NCBI RefSeq assembly: GCF_034044635.1
Contig: NZ_JAXCLX010000001.1
Span: 1,302,001 to 1,366,000, forward strand
Direction: 5' to 3'
Source of the DNA: Dongia rigui
Lineage (GTDB): Bacteria > Pseudomonadota > Alphaproteobacteria > Dongiales > Dongiaceae
DNA: 64,000 nucleotides
Shown here: in pieces, positions 17,374 through 27,171 of the stretch
How positions within the stretch are numbered: position 1 is the first letter of the stretch
Layout of the letters: each line of letters begins with the position of its first letter
Notes under the pieces: model-generated
The model's input: the letters and a program-made list of their open reading frames with translations, nothing else
Database searches by the model: none
What the model was told of the DNA's origin: nothing
Program-made: the position numbers and the translations under genes

Positions 17374-18033
17374 ATGAAAAGAATCCTCCTACCCCTCCTC
17401 CTCCTGCTCGTTGCCTGCACCAGCACCCCCAAACACGTCGGCAAGATCACCCTCACCAACCAAACCTGGGGCAGCTACCAGCAATATGCCGAGGCCATCA
17501 AACCCAACCGGCCCGGTGCCTTTGCCGTCAGCGTCGACGGTCGCAATTCGTATTACATCTGGTGCCGCGAATTGCAGTGCATGGGCGGCCCCACCTATAA
17601 GCGTGACGCCTTGATTGCCTGCGAACGCTATGGCACGGACTGCGTCATCTTCGCGTTCCGTGGCGACATCCTGGTCGATTACGAGATCGAGAAAACCGCC
17701 AAGCTGTCTCAGGTCGATACCGCGCCGGCGGCGCCGGTCGTCAGCGCGCCGCCGCCCAAGCTGCGCATCTCCAGCGCCCTGCGCCAGGACGTCGAGAACT
17801 TCCTGACCAACTCCCGGAACAGTAACAAGTATCGCTATCTGGCGGTCAATGATGCCGGCGACAAGCTTGGCGTCTCGACGCGGTGCACGATCCGGAAATA
17901 CGGCTGGAAGTCCGAAGGCTGCGCCGGCGAGTTCGTCTCCGAACGCCGGGCCCTCGACACCTGCGGCAAGGACTGCCGCATCATCTATCATGGCACGCAG
18001 CCGATCGGCCGCTTCGAGATCGAGTGGTTCTAG
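17374..18033 (+). CDS. Lipoprotein with two related halves
   Basis: 219 residues. Lipobox LLVAC makes C15 the lipidated residue. The mature protein seems to be an internal duplication: half one has ALIACERYGTDCVIFAFRGD followed by ILVDYEIE, half two has ALDTCGKDCRIIYHGTQ followed by PIGRFEIEW, each preceded by an aromatic strand and a pair of cysteines. The linker is Ala/Pro-rich (APAAPVVSAPPPK). The alternation of AL-C-DC resembles DUF4189-type secreted domains, but I am not sure. Its stop overlaps the convergent permease gene by 4 bases. Confidence 0.72.
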   Translation: MKRILLPLLLLLVACTSTPKHVGKITLTNQTWGSYQQYAEAIKPNRPGAFAVSVDGRNSYYIWCRELQCMGGPTYKRDALIACERYGTDCVIFAFRGDILVDYEIEKTAKLSQVDTAPAAPVVSAPPPKLRISSALRQDVENFLTNSRNSNKYRYLAVNDAGDKLGVSTRCTIRKYGWKSEGCAGEFVSERRALDTCGKDCRIIYHGTQPIGRFEIEWF

Positions 18034-18860
18034 GTTGCCTTCCGCCGCACCCGGTCCGCGAGGATCACGAGGAGGATGCCGGGAATGAAGACCACCGTGG
18101 CGATCGCCGGATAAAGCGGCGAGGACCCGGTGGCTATCCCTGAGAAGACGAAGGTGGGCAAGGTCCGCGTCGAACCAGCCAGGCTGTAGGTGAGGTAGAA
18201 ATTGCCCCAGCTGAGCAGGAAGGCGAAGATGCCGGCCGAGAAGATGCCCGGCCAGAGCAGCGGCAGCGTGACATAGCGGTAGACTTCGAAGGTCGTGGCG
18301 CCGCAATCGCGCGCTGCATCCTCAAGGGTGCTGTCGAAATTGAACACCTGCACCGCGACGATCACCATCGCAAAGGGCGTGATGTAGACGATGTGGCCGA
18401 TGATCGCCGTGACGATTCCGGTATTGAAGTTGAACGTCCGGCCCAGCACCGAGAACCACAACAGCAGCACGATCCCCAGCAGCAGCTGCGGGAAGGCGAG
18501 CGGCGCGGCGCTGAGGCCCGTGAAGGGCAGCCGGAAGCGGAATTTATAGCGTACGGCAACGATGGCGGCGGCGGAGCCGATCACGGTGGCAAAAACGGTC
18601 GCAGCGATCGCGATGACGGTCGAGTTCCACAGCGCATCCCGCGCCCCCGAATTCTCGAACAGCGCACCATACCATTTCAGCGACACGCCTTCGAAGGGCA
18701 GGGTTGGATAGCGCCCTTCCTGAAACGAGAAGGCGATGAGGGTGAAGATCGGCAGATAGAAGAAGACGAGCACGGCTGCCACCGAACCATAGAGCAGCAC
18801 ATTGGCAAGCCGCGCCTCGGCGCGCGCATTCATCCACGGGGTGGGTGTCGGATAGGCCAT
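18030..18860 (-). CDS. ABC transporter permease, PotC type
   Basis: 276 residues with about six helices and the binding-protein-dependent transport (EAA) loop EDAARDCGATTFEVYRYVTL, which docks the ATPase. Similarity is to the PotC/YdcV group of polyamine-type importers. It follows the PotB-type permease by two bases. With the partner permease, the ATPase and the binding protein it makes a complete importer for polyamines or related cations or amino-acid derivatives. Confidence is high for the family, low for the substrate. Confidence 0.91.
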   Translation of the reverse strand: MAYPTPTPWMNARAEARLANVLLYGSVAAVLVFFYLPIFTLIAFSFQEGRYPTLPFEGVSLKWYGALFENSGARDALWNSTVIAIAATVFATVIGSAAAIVAVRYKFRFRLPFTGLSAAPLAFPQLLLGIVLLLWFSVLGRTFNFNTGIVTAIIGHIVYITPFAMVIVAVQVFNFDSTLEDAARDCGATTFEVYRYVTLPLLWPGIFSAGIFAFLLSWGNFYLTYSLAGSTRTLPTFVFSGIATGSSPLYPAIATVVFIPGILLVILADRVRRKAT

Positions 18861-18862
18861 GA

Positions 18863-19735
18863 TCAGACCGGCCCCATATGCCGCTTCAGGGAATAGACCC
18901 GGTTGAAGAGGAGCACGACGAAGACCGCGACCGTCATGAGGACCAACGTGAGCGCTGCCCCCAGCGGCCAGTTGACGCGCGTCTCGAAGGTCTGGCGGAT
19001 GAGCTCGGCCGACATCGGCGACTTGCCGCCGCCCAGCACCTTGGGTTCCAGGAACACGCCGACGGCGAGCAGGAAGATGAGGACCGAGGCCGCCCAGATG
19101 CCGGGCCGCGCCAGCGGCAAGGTCACTTCCCAGAAGGCGCGGAACTTGCTGGCACCCGCATCATAGGCGGCGAGGATCAACGAGCGGTCGATGGCATCGA
19201 TCGAGAGGTAGATGGTGAAGATGGCGAAGGAGAGCAGGTTATAGACCATGCCCAGCATCGTCGCCCAATCGGTGAAGAGGATGTCGACCATCGCTGGCGG
19301 GAAGCCCCATTGCTGCAGCAGGTAATTAGCGGCACCGTTCTTGTCGAGGAATAGCACCCAGCCGAAGGTCTTCAGGGTCGCATCGGTCAGGAACGCGAAG
19401 GTGATCAGCACCTTGACGTGATTCTGATAGGCGCGCAGACGCGTTGCCAGCGCATAGGCCACGGGAAAGGCGATGACGAGGCACAGGATCACGCAGGAAA
19501 TCGCCATGAACAGCGTGTGTCCCAGGATCGTCCAGTAATGACCTTTTGAAAAAATGTCGGTCCAGACGAAGAGCGACCAGGTCCATTGCAGCTGGTAGTT
19601 CTTGGTCTGCTGGAAGGTGAGCGCCACCGTCATGAGGAGCGGCGCCAGGAAAAACGCCGTCTGCAGGATGACGCTGGGCAGCGCCTTCACCAGCAATTCC
19701 GGGTCGCGCCAGGAACGGTCGATCTCGCCGTTCAT
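18863..19735 (-). CDS. ABC transporter permease, PotB type
   Basis: 290 residues, six or so helices. The cytoplasmic loop LILAAYDAGASKFRAFWEVTL carries the EAA-type motif, and the start with a short soluble head and FFLAPLLMTVALTF is usual for PotB-like subunits. It overlaps the ATPase gene by 4 bases and precedes the PotC-type gene by two, so all are one transcript. Confidence 0.91.
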   Translation of the reverse strand: MNGEIDRSWRDPELLVKALPSVILQTAFFLAPLLMTVALTFQQTKNYQLQWTWSLFVWTDIFSKGHYWTILGHTLFMAISCVILCLVIAFPVAYALATRLRAYQNHVKVLITFAFLTDATLKTFGWVLFLDKNGAANYLLQQWGFPPAMVDILFTDWATMLGMVYNLLSFAIFTIYLSIDAIDRSLILAAYDAGASKFRAFWEVTLPLARPGIWAASVLIFLLAVGVFLEPKVLGGGKSPMSAELIRQTFETRVNWPLGAALTLVLMTVAVFVVLLFNRVYSLKRHMGPV

Positions 19736-20823
19736 GCTGCACCCTTCTCGCGGAAGAGATAGATGTCGCGCTTGGGGAAGCCTAAGCGCAATTTGTCGCC
19801 GATATCGGCGGGCTGCCGTGAGGCGCCCGGCAATTCGAAGACGAGCGGCGCGCCGTTGGTCATGACACTGCGGAACTGTACCGTGCCGCCCTTGCAGAAG
19901 ACCTCGGTGATGGTGACGTCGAGAATGAAATCCGCATTCTCATGCGACGCCAGGGGCGTGATGAGTTCGGGCCGCACCATCAGCAAGGCCGGACCGTCAC
20001 CAAGGCCCGGCGCCACGAATTGCGCCGGCACGGTCGGGTCGGCGGCGATCAGGCCGGGGGCGCTCACGGCGTGCCCGCGCAGCTCGACCGGAATGAGGTT
20101 GGTATCGCCGATGAAGCCGGCAACGAACGTATCCGCCGGGCGGTAATAGATGTCGTTGGGACCACCCACCTGCAGGATCTCACCCGCGCGCATGACGCAG
20201 ATGCGGTCGGCCAGCATGATGGCTTCTTCAAGGTCATGCGTCACATGGACGAAGGTGACACCGACGCTGCGGTGGAGGCGCTTCAGTTCCGCCTGCAGCA
20301 CCTTCTTCAATTTGACATCAAGCGCCGAGAGCGGTTCGTCGAGCAGCAGAAGCTTGGGTTCCGAGATCATCGAACGGGCGAGCGCCACGCGCTGCTGCTC
20401 GCCACCCGAGAGCTGGCGGGGATAGCGCGTCAGATATTCGCGCTTCAACTGCATCAGTTCGATCATCTCCTCGACGCGTTTGGCAATGATGGCCGGGTCG
20501 ACTTTGCGGAGCTTCAGCGGAAAGCCGATATTGTCGGCAACCGTCATATGCGGAAAGAGCGCCAGCTTCTGAAACACCATCGAGGTCGGGCGCTCGGCGG
20601 CCGGCACACCCAGCATCGGCTGGCCGGCAATGGAGAGACTGCCGCTGTCCGGCTCTTCGAAACCGGCGATCTGTTTCAACAGCGTGGTCTTCCCGCAACC
20701 CGACGGACCCACGAGGGCGATGAATTCGCCCTGCCGCACGCTGAGCGACACACCTTTCAGCGCCTGATAGGCACCGAAGTTTTTCCGGATGTCGCGGATT
20801 TCAAGGATCGTATCGCCAGCCAT
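19732..20823 (-). CDS. ABC transporter ATPase, PotA type
   Basis: 363 residues. Walker A is GPSGCGKTT, the signature is LSGGEQQRVALARS, Walker B is LLLLDEPLSALD and the H-loop is VTHDLEEA, all intact. The C-terminal third is the TOBE domain (LMVRPELI), as in PotA and CysA-type ATPases. It energises the two permeases that follow. It begins 200 bases after the binding-protein gene; that gap holds a repeat pair and a strong hairpin, which may lower expression of ATPase and permeases relative to the binding protein. Confidence 0.94.
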   Translation of the reverse strand: MAGDTILEIRDIRKNFGAYQALKGVSLSVRQGEFIALVGPSGCGKTTLLKQIAGFEEPDSGSLSIAGQPMLGVPAAERPTSMVFQKLALFPHMTVADNIGFPLKLRKVDPAIIAKRVEEMIELMQLKREYLTRYPRQLSGGEQQRVALARSMISEPKLLLLDEPLSALDVKLKKVLQAELKRLHRSVGVTFVHVTHDLEEAIMLADRICVMRAGEILQVGGPNDIYYRPADTFVAGFIGDTNLIPVELRGHAVSAPGLIAADPTVPAQFVAPGLGDGPALLMVRPELITPLASHENADFILDVTITEVFCKGGTVQFRSVMTNGAPLVFELPGASRQPADIGDKLRLGFPKRDIYLFREKGAA

Positions 20824-20844
20824 TGTCCGTCTTTTCGTTCTTTC

Positions 20845-20936
20845 TTGTCATGCCCCGGCTTGGCCGGGGCATCCACGAGTTGCTTTTTCGCTTGCCGACA
20901 AACTCGTGGATCCCCCGCCGTCGCGGGGGATGACAA
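20845..20936. repeat. Paired GTCAT...ATGAC palindromes
   Basis: Unit one is TTGTCATGCCCCGG/CCGGGGCAT followed by CCACGAGTTG, unit two begins CAACTCGTGG-like sequence and ends GGGGATGACAA. The two units are mirror images and lie inside an operon, between the binding-protein and ATPase genes of the Pot-type importer. Confidence 0.87.
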
Positions 20937-20957
20937 CAAGAGTCGTCTGAAGATAAA

Positions 20958-20996
20958 CGCCCCCGAACTGGCCGCAAAGGGCCGAATCCGGGGGCG
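20958..20996 (-). terminator. Strong intercistronic hairpin after the binding-protein gene
   Basis: CGCCCCCG (20958-20965) pairs with CGGGGGCG (20989-20996); the loop contains a second stem, GGCC with GGCC. On the leftward transcript only a weak TTTATCTTC follows, so it is either a leaky terminator or a 3' stabiliser of the binding-protein message. Confidence 0.5.
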
Positions 20997-21022
20997 CAAG
21001 TATTTATAGAGCGTCGGCGAGC

Positions 21023-22204
21023 TTACTGCGCCGCCGCCAGTTCTTCCTGCCAGATCGCCAGCATCTCGTCGATGTTGGGGGCGATGCGGTGCATCTGGGA
21101 ATTGTCCCAGGCATGCCACATGTAGTCGGTCTGCAGGATGCTCTTTTCCTCATCGGTGTAGAGCGCTTCCACCGCCTTGTTCGTCACCACATTGCAGGTG
21201 GTGTCGAGCAGAGAGAGGATGTGGCCGGCTTCCTTGGAGACGACGTGCTTCAGGAGCTTCTGCGCCAGTTCCGGCTGGTCGGTTTCCTTCACGATCGCGG
21301 TGGCTTCGACCCAGATGATGCCCTGCTTCAGGCCGTTCTTCGGATCGGGCACGGTGGCGATGATGTTCTTGTGCCCCTGCTTCCTGACAGCCGAGGTGAG
21401 GTAGGAACCGGCACCGATGCAGCCCAGCAGCGAACCGTCGAGCAGGCCCTTTTGTGCCTGCGTGAGGTCCGCCACCAGCGTGCGGGTGTTCTTGAACATG
21501 GCGCGCAAGACCTTGCGCACTTCATCAAGCGCTGCGGCATCCAGCTCCTGATAGGGGTCGATGCCGGCATGGAGCGCCATGGGCAGGATCGGCCAATCGC
21601 CCCAATCCATGACGCAGATCTTGTCCTTGTTCTTTGCGTCGAAGACCGGATCGTAGGAGCGCCAGGTGTCGGGATCGGTGATGTCGGTGTTGATGCACCC
21701 GCCGACCCAGCCCCAACGTGTCGCGACGCCGATGGTCTTGCCCTCGTTCATCAAGGGCTCGAAGGGCGGCTTGAACTGGTCGTAGAAGGTCGCATAGACG
21801 TCGGCGTAGTCATCCGGGTTGAGTTCCAGCGCCAGGCCCGCCGGACCCATGCGCGTCACCCACGGCATGTCGCTGGAAACCAAATCGATCTCGCGCGAGG
21901 CGCCGGCCTGGAGCTTCGCAAAACCGCCCGGTGAATCGACGATGAGGTCGAAGGCGATGTCGACATCATTGGCGGCCTTGAAGGGATCGATGATGCGCGC
22001 GTCGTTATAGCCTTCCCAGCACATATAGCTCATCTGGGCAGCAGCACGCGCCGAGCGGCCGAAGGTAAGGCCGCTCATCGCGGCGGCACCGGCCGCGGCG
22101 CCAGCCGTCTTCAACAGGCGACGACGCGACATGCCTTCATCGTCAAGGCCCATCGCCTTGATCTGGTTCTGATAGAATTTCGGTAGATCGCTATACCAGG
22201 ACAT
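21023..22204 (-). CDS. Extracellular solute-binding protein, PotD/PotF type, Tat-exported
   Basis: 393 residues from the ATG at 22204, which follows GGGAGG; the longer frame to 22273 has no ribosome site. A 25-residue N-terminal stretch precedes a twin-arginine signal (SRRRLLKTAGAAAGAAAM), so the folded protein probably leaves by Tat. The mature part starts with MCWEGYNDARIIDPF, the usual first strand of polyamine-type binding proteins. First gene of the importer operon, with the ATPase and two permeases downstream. Putrescine or spermidine is possible, but many relatives bind other compounds. Confidence 0.9.
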   Translation of the reverse strand: MSWYSDLPKFYQNQIKAMGLDDEGMSRRRLLKTAGAAAGAAAMSGLTFGRSARAAAQMSYMCWEGYNDARIIDPFKAANDVDIAFDLIVDSPGGFAKLQAGASREIDLVSSDMPWVTRMGPAGLALELNPDDYADVYATFYDQFKPPFEPLMNEGKTIGVATRWGWVGGCINTDITDPDTWRSYDPVFDAKNKDKICVMDWGDWPILPMALHAGIDPYQELDAAALDEVRKVLRAMFKNTRTLVADLTQAQKGLLDGSLLGCIGAGSYLTSAVRKQGHKNIIATVPDPKNGLKQGIIWVEATAIVKETDQPELAQKLLKHVVSKEAGHILSLLDTTCNVVTNKAVEALYTDEEKSILQTDYMWHAWDNSQMHRIAPNIDEMLAIWQEELAAAQ

Positions 22205-22352
22205 CCCAACCTCCCTTAGGTGAGTTGCGGGCGGCTGGTTTGCGCGCGCTTGCGTCTTCTGTGCCCCCGCCAAGCCGGTGGCATAGTGGCCCCTTTCCGC
22301 ACATCTGGCGATATCCCCGGGGTGATAGAGGTTTCAGGAAGCCGCGCTTCGC

Positions 22353-22506
22353 GCCCCCTCTCCCCCACCCTCCCCCACGTTGGGGGGAGGGAGTCCTACC
22401 GAGTTCGCAACGACGACTGCGTTCAAGCTGGATCAAGTCCCCTCCCCCCGCAGTCGGCGCATGCCGACATTCGTCGGCGGTGGGGGGAGGGTTAGGGAGA
22501 GGGGGG
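22353..22506. repeat. Paired C-rich/G-rich palindromes with an inserted 26-bp element
   Basis: Unit one (22353-22391) has the usual ACGT loop. In unit two (22438-22506) the AACG loop is replaced by about 30 bases that include three alternating arms GTCGGC, GCCGAC, GTCGGC (22453-22478). The same element sits in a different repeat family at 58766-58791. This pair fills most of the 305-base gap between the binding-protein gene and the LuxR-type gene. Confidence 0.82.
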
Positions 22507-22509
22507 CCT

Positions 22510-23304
22510 TTAGCCCACGAAGCTCAGAAACGCGGCGAACAGCTCGGCCTGGGTCGAGAGGCCTAACTTCCGGTAGATGTTTTTGCGGTGCACTTTCACC
22601 GTTCCGGCCGAGATGTCGAGGAGATGGGCGACCGAGCCGGTGGAATGGCCTTGGAGGATCAGCGAGACGATCTGGCGTTCGCGGTCGGAGAGCTGCTTGG
22701 CGCCGAATTCGGTATAGGCGGCATTGACCTGGGCGGCATCGCGGAGGCGCGGGCGCGTGAGGCTCGCGGGGGCCGCGACGCTCGCCCAATGCCGGGCGCA
22801 AAGGCCGGAAATGGCCGGGGCCAGGGCCTCGAGGAGGTCCATGTCGGATCGGCCCAAACCGGGGCTCGCTTCCCAGCGCGCCAGCGACAGCACGCCGGTC
22901 GCATCCCCCAATGGGAAATAGAACCCCACCTCCTCGCGGATGCCGGTGAGGCTGTAATGGGTGCGGAAATACTCGCTCTGGCGGAAGCGGTCCGGGGCGA
23001 TGTCCCGCAGGCGATAGCAGCCCGATTGCACGCCCGCCGCCACGCGCTGGAAGAAGGGGTCGAGCACATAGGGTGCCGCGCAATAGGCGTTGATCACCAC
23101 CTGGCGCTGCGGATCGGGAAGCGTGTCGCCCAGCGCCAAGGGCCTGCCAGCGCCGCGATAGGCAAAGACCATCAGGAAGTCGAAATGGATGAGGCGCGTC
23201 ACCGATTGCAGCAGACGCGGCGCGAAGCTTTCCTGGTCGAGGGCGCTGAGCATGTCGGCGATGCCGCGGTTCCATTGCTCGAGGAGCTGGGTCGAGCGGG
23301 TCAT
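22510..23304 (-). CDS. LuxR-family transcriptional regulator
   Basis: 264 residues. The last 65 form the LuxR/FixJ helix-turn-helix (LSDRERQIVSLILQGHSTGS, then SAGTVKVHRKNIYRKLG). The first 190 are an unknown sensor region without a receiver's aspartate pocket and without the known autoinducer-binding tryptophan/tyrosine pattern. The ATG at 23304 (MTRSTQ) is preferred to the in-frame start at 23343. It reads toward the Pot-type importer 300 bases downstream and may control it, or the divergent alcohol dehydrogenase. Confidence 0.85.
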   Translation of the reverse strand: MTRSTQLLEQWNRGIADMLSALDQESFAPRLLQSVTRLIHFDFLMVFAYRGAGRPLALGDTLPDPQRQVVINAYCAAPYVLDPFFQRVAAGVQSGCYRLRDIAPDRFRQSEYFRTHYSLTGIREEVGFYFPLGDATGVLSLARWEASPGLGRSDMDLLEALAPAISGLCARHWASVAAPASLTRPRLRDAAQVNAAYTEFGAKQLSDRERQIVSLILQGHSTGSVAHLLDISAGTVKVHRKNIYRKLGLSTQAELFAAFLSFVG

Positions 23305-23493
23305 CGGCACGCGGCGGCCGGAGATATGGGGCCCGGAATCCACCGTATCGGCCGCTATCGCTTTGGAGATATGGGGTCGGGCAAGAGTCAGGGTCTATAC
23401 TCCGGGTCATGCAGCGAAAGTATCCGCCGCTGGTGCCGAGAATGCCCAGCGCCGCGGAAGGCTGTCAATGTCGCCAAATTTCCGGAGGGGAAC

Positions 23494-24528
23494 ATGCAAG
23501 GGACCATGAAGGCCGCCATCCAGCGCAAGGCCGGCACGCCATTGAAGATCGAGAAACTGCCGATCCCGCAGGCCGGCCCCGGCGAAATCCTGATCAAGGT
23601 GACGGCCTGCGGCGTGTGCCATTCCGACCTGCATGCGGTCGACGGCGACTGGAATCCCGGCCCCACTTTGCCCCTCATTCCCGGTCATGAAGTGGCGGGT
23701 CATGTCGCCGCCATCGGCGCCGGTGTCAAAGGCTTTCGTCTGGGTGACGCGGTCGGCGTGCCATGGATGTACAGCGCCTGCGGCCAATGCGAGTTCTGCC
23801 AGGCCGGCATGGAGACGATCTGCAAATCCGGCGAGGCCAGCGGCTATACCAAACCCGGCGGCTATGCCGAGTTCATGGTGGCCGACGCCAAATTCGTGGC
23901 GAAGCTCCCCAAGACCGCGAACCTCTACGAGATCGCGCCGATTCTGTGCGCCGGTGTCACCACCTATCGCGGCCTGAAGCGCACGAAGGTGCGCCCGGGC
24001 AAATGGATGACCATCTTCGGCATCGGCGGCCTGGGTCACATTGCCGTGCAATACGCGGTGGCCATGGGCATGCGCGTGATCGCGGTCGATGTCGATGACG
24101 TCAAGCTGAAGCTCGCCAAGAAGCTGGGCGCCGAGATGGTGGTCAACGCCAAGAAGGTCGACCCCGTGGCCGAAATCCAGGCGAAGATCGGCGGCAGCCA
24201 TGGCGCCGTCGTCACCGCCGTCGCACCGCAGGCATTCGAGCAGGCGATCGGCGTGCTGCGCCCGGCCGGCACCGTTGCCTATATCGGCCTCCCCGGTGGC
24301 AAATCCGACCAGATCCGCACCTCGATCTCGCAGATCACCAATTGGGAACTGACGGTCACCGGCTCCAATGTCGGCACGCGCCTCGATCTCAACGAAGCGG
24401 TGGCGTTCGCCCTCAATGGCCTGGTGAAGGCCAAGATCCAGAAGGCGCCGCTCACACAGATCAACAAGATCTTCAACGACATGCGCCGCGGCAAAATCGT
24501 CGGCCGCATGGTGCTGGACATCGCGTAG
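23494..24528 (+). CDS. Zinc-dependent alcohol dehydrogenase, AdhP type
   Basis: 344 residues from the ATG at 23494, which follows GGAGGGG. Catalytic zinc ligands are C42 (GVCHSD) and H65-E66 (PGHE); the structural zinc site is C96, C99, C102, C110; the NAD fold shows GIGGLGHIAVQYA. This is the propanol-preferring (AdhP/AdhA) class, which interconverts primary alcohols and aldehydes with NAD. It stands alone, divergent from the LuxR-type gene; a repeat pair follows its stop. Confidence 0.93.
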   Translation: MQGTMKAAIQRKAGTPLKIEKLPIPQAGPGEILIKVTACGVCHSDLHAVDGDWNPGPTLPLIPGHEVAGHVAAIGAGVKGFRLGDAVGVPWMYSACGQCEFCQAGMETICKSGEASGYTKPGGYAEFMVADAKFVAKLPKTANLYEIAPILCAGVTTYRGLKRTKVRPGKWMTIFGIGGLGHIAVQYAVAMGMRVIAVDVDDVKLKLAKKLGAEMVVNAKKVDPVAEIQAKIGGSHGAVVTAVAPQAFEQAIGVLRPAGTVAYIGLPGGKSDQIRTSISQITNWELTVTGSNVGTRLDLNEAVAFALNGLVKAKIQKAPLTQINKIFNDMRRGKIVGRMVLDIA

Positions 24529-24560
24529 GGAAGACAGACGCGTTCCTTGTGACTGAATGC

Positions 24561-24639
24561 CGTCATCCCCGGGCGAAGACCCGGGGATCCACTGTAGCAG
24601 TTGAGAGAGTGGATGCCCGGGTCAAGCCCGGGCATGACG
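24561..24639. repeat. Paired GTCAT...ATGAC palindromes
   Basis: Two mirror-image units (CGTCATCCCCGGG...CCCGGGGATCCACT and AGTGGATGCCCGGG...CCCGGGCATGACG) in the gap between the alcohol dehydrogenase and malic enzyme genes. Nearly identical to the pair at 53799-53877. Confidence 0.9.
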
Positions 24640-24799
24640 GATGAGTGCGCCGACCGTGACGGCGGAGGGATGGCACGCGTCATCGCCGACGCAACTATCC
24701 CCACAGCGCTCACTTCTTTGTTCTTCGCGCCGTTCCTCTTTAAATTGGCGGCGTTTCGTGCGAGCCTCTACCGAAATAGGTCAGGGAGTTTGCCGGGTC

Positions 24800-27082
24800 A
24801 TGAACACGAAGAAGCCGACGATCACCGAAGAAGATGCGCTGCAGTTCCATGCGAACGGGCGTCCCGGCAAGATCGAGATCATCGCCTCGAAGCCGCTCAC
24901 CACGCAGCGTGACCTCAGCCTCGCCTATTCGCCGGGTGTTGCTTACCCCTGCCTCCACATCGCCAAGGACCCCAACACGGCCTATGACTACACGGCCAAG
25001 GGCAATCTGGTCGCGGTCATCTCGAACGGGACGGCCGTCCTCGGCCTGGGTGATTTGGGTGCGTTGGCCTCGAAGCCGGTGATGGAAGGCAAAGCCGTCC
25101 TCTTCAAGCGCTTTGCCGATATCGATTCCATCGACCTCGAGGTCGACACCAAGGACGTGACCGAGTTCGTCAATTCGGTGCGCTATCTCGGCCCCTCCTT
25201 CGGCGGCATCAACCTTGAGGACATCAAGGCGCCGGAATGCTTCATCATCGAGCAGCAATTGCGCGAGATGATGGACATCCCCGTCTTTCATGACGACCAG
25301 CACGGCACCGCGATCATCGCCGCCGCCGGGCTTCTCAACGCGATCCACCTCACCGGGCGCGACATCAAGGACGTGAAACTGGTCGTGAACGGCGCGGGCG
25401 CCGCCTCGATCGCCTGCGTCGAACTGGTGAAGGCCATGGGGCTGCCCCATGAGAATGCCATTCTCTGCGATACCAAGGGCGTCATCTATCAGGGCCGCAC
25501 CGAGGGCATGAACCAATGGAAATCCGCCCATGCGGTCAGGACCAAGGCGCGATCGCTGGAAGAGGCGATGAGCGGCGCCGACGTGTTCTTCGGTCTCTCC
25601 GCCAAGGGTGCCGTGACGCCCGCCATGGTGAAGGCGATGGCGACCAAGCCGATCATCTTTGCCATGGCCAATCCGGACCCGGAGATCACGCCGGAGGAAG
25701 TGCATGCCGTGCGCTCCGATGCCATCGTGGCGACCGGTCGCAGCGACTATGCCAACCAGGTCAACAATGTGCTGGGCTTCCCCTATATCTTCCGCGGCGC
25801 GTTGGACGTGCGCGCCTCGACCATCAATGACGCGATGAAGATCGCCGCCGCCCATGCGATCGCGGAACTGGCGCGCGAGGACGTGCCGGATGAAGTGGAC
25901 GCCGCCTATTCCGGGCGCCGCCTGCGCTTCGGCCCGGAATACATCATTCCCGTGCCGTTCGACCCCCGGCTCATCACTCATGTGCCGCCGGCGGTGGCGA
26001 AGGCGGCGATGGATAGCGGTGTGGCCAGGAAGCCGATCATCGACATGGACGCCTATGTGGCCTCGCTTGCCAGCCGCCTCGACCCGGCCGCCAATTCGCT
26101 GCAGCTCATCTTCGAGCGCGTGCGCCACAACCCCAAGCGCGTGGTCTTTGCGGAGGGCGAGGAAGAAAAGGTCATCCGCGCCGCCATCGCCTACCGCTCG
26201 GCCGGCTACGGCACGCCGGTTCTGGTCGGCCGTGCCGACCGCATCGCCGAGGTGATAAAGGCCCAGAGCCTGCATGACGCCGAGGGGCTGCAGGTGGTGA
26301 GCGCCGCCACCACACCGCACCGGCAGCAATATCACGACATGCTCTATGAACGCCTGCAGCGCAAAGGAATCCTCTCCCGCGACGTGCAGCGCATGGTCAA
26401 CCAGGACCGCAACGTGTTCGCCGCCAGCATGGTCGCCGCTGGGCACGCCGATGCGATGGTGACCGGCGTCACCCGCAGCTTCAATGTGTGCCTCGATGAC
26501 ACGCTGCGCGTCATCGACCCGCGTCCGGGCCAGACCCTGATGGGCCTTACCATCCTGGTGGCTGGCGGGCGCACGGTTCTGCTCGCCGACACCAACGTCC
26601 ATGAACTTCCTTCGGCCGAGCAGCTCGCCGATTTTGCCGTGCAGACGGCGGCGATTGCAAGACAGCTGGGCCATGAACCGCGCGTGGCCCTGCTCTCCTT
26701 CTCCAATTTCGGCAACCCGCCGCGCGAGAAGGCGGTGCGTATCCGCGAGGCCGTTCTGGTGCTCGACCAGCGTCGGGTCGATTTCGAATATGAAGGCGAG
26801 ATGCAGGCCAACGTCGCCTTGAATTACGGGCTGATGAAGGAGCTCTATCCCTTCACGCGCCTCTCAGGCCCCGCCAACATCCTCATCATGCCGGCGCTGC
26901 ATTCGGCCAACATTGCCGCGAAACTCATGCAGGAACTGGGCGGCACGTCCTTCGGGCCCGTGCTGGTCGGTCTCTCGAAGCCGGTGCAGATCGTGCAGAC
27001 GGGCGCCACGGTGAACGAATTGGTGACGGCCGCGGCCTTTGCCTCACTGGCCACCAGCCCGTTGAGCACGATGCATCGGTAG
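24800..27082 (+). CDS. maeB: NADP-dependent malic enzyme with phosphotransacetylase-like domain
   Basis: 760 residues from the ATG at 24800 (AGGGAG upstream). Order: malic enzyme N domain with [10 protein letters not shown] and the FHDDQHGTA motif that binds metal and malate, NAD(P)-binding domain ([15 protein letters not shown]), then from about 430 a phosphotransacetylase-like domain ([16 protein letters not shown]). This is the standard long MaeB of alphaproteobacteria. It converts malate to pyruvate and CO2 and supplies NADPH; the C-terminal part is regulatory (acetyl-CoA inhibition in known cases) and not known to be an active transacetylase. Single gene. Confidence 0.96.
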   Translation: MNTKKPTITEEDALQFHANGRPGKIEIIASKPLTTQRDLSLAYSPGVAYPCLHIAKDPNTAYDYTAKGNLVAVISNGTAVLGLGDLGALASKPVMEGKAVLFKRFADIDSIDLEVDTKDVTEFVNSVRYLGPSFGGINLEDIKAPECFIIEQQLREMMDIPVFHDDQHGTAIIAAAGLLNAIHLTGRDIKDVKLVVNGAGAASIACVELVKAMGLPHENAILCDTKGVIYQGRTEGMNQWKSAHAVRTKARSLEEAMSGADVFFGLSAKGAVTPAMVKAMATKPIIFAMANPDPEITPEEVHAVRSDAIVATGRSDYANQVNNVLGFPYIFRGALDVRASTINDAMKIAAAHAIAELAREDVPDEVDAAYSGRRLRFGPEYIIPVPFDPRLITHVPPAVAKAAMDSGVARKPIIDMDAYVASLASRLDPAANSLQLIFERVRHNPKRVVFAEGEEEKVIRAAIAYRSAGYGTPVLVGRADRIAEVIKAQSLHDAEGLQVVSAATTPHRQQYHDMLYERLQRKGILSRDVQRMVNQDRNVFAASMVAAGHADAMVTGVTRSFNVCLDDTLRVIDPRPGQTLMGLTILVAGGRTVLLADTNVHELPSAEQLADFAVQTAAIARQLGHEPRVALLSFSNFGNPPREKAVRIREAVLVLDQRRVDFEYEGEMQANVALNYGLMKELYPFTRLSGPANILIMPALHSANIAAKLMQELGGTSFGPVLVGLSKPVQIVQTGATVNELVTAAAFASLATSPLSTMHR

Positions 27083-27171
27083 GGTTCAGGAAGCGGCGTT
27101 TCGTCTCGTTGCCTTGCGGCGGCTGGCTTGCCAGATTCACGTGAGATGACCCTCGCCTTGAAAGTGGAACC

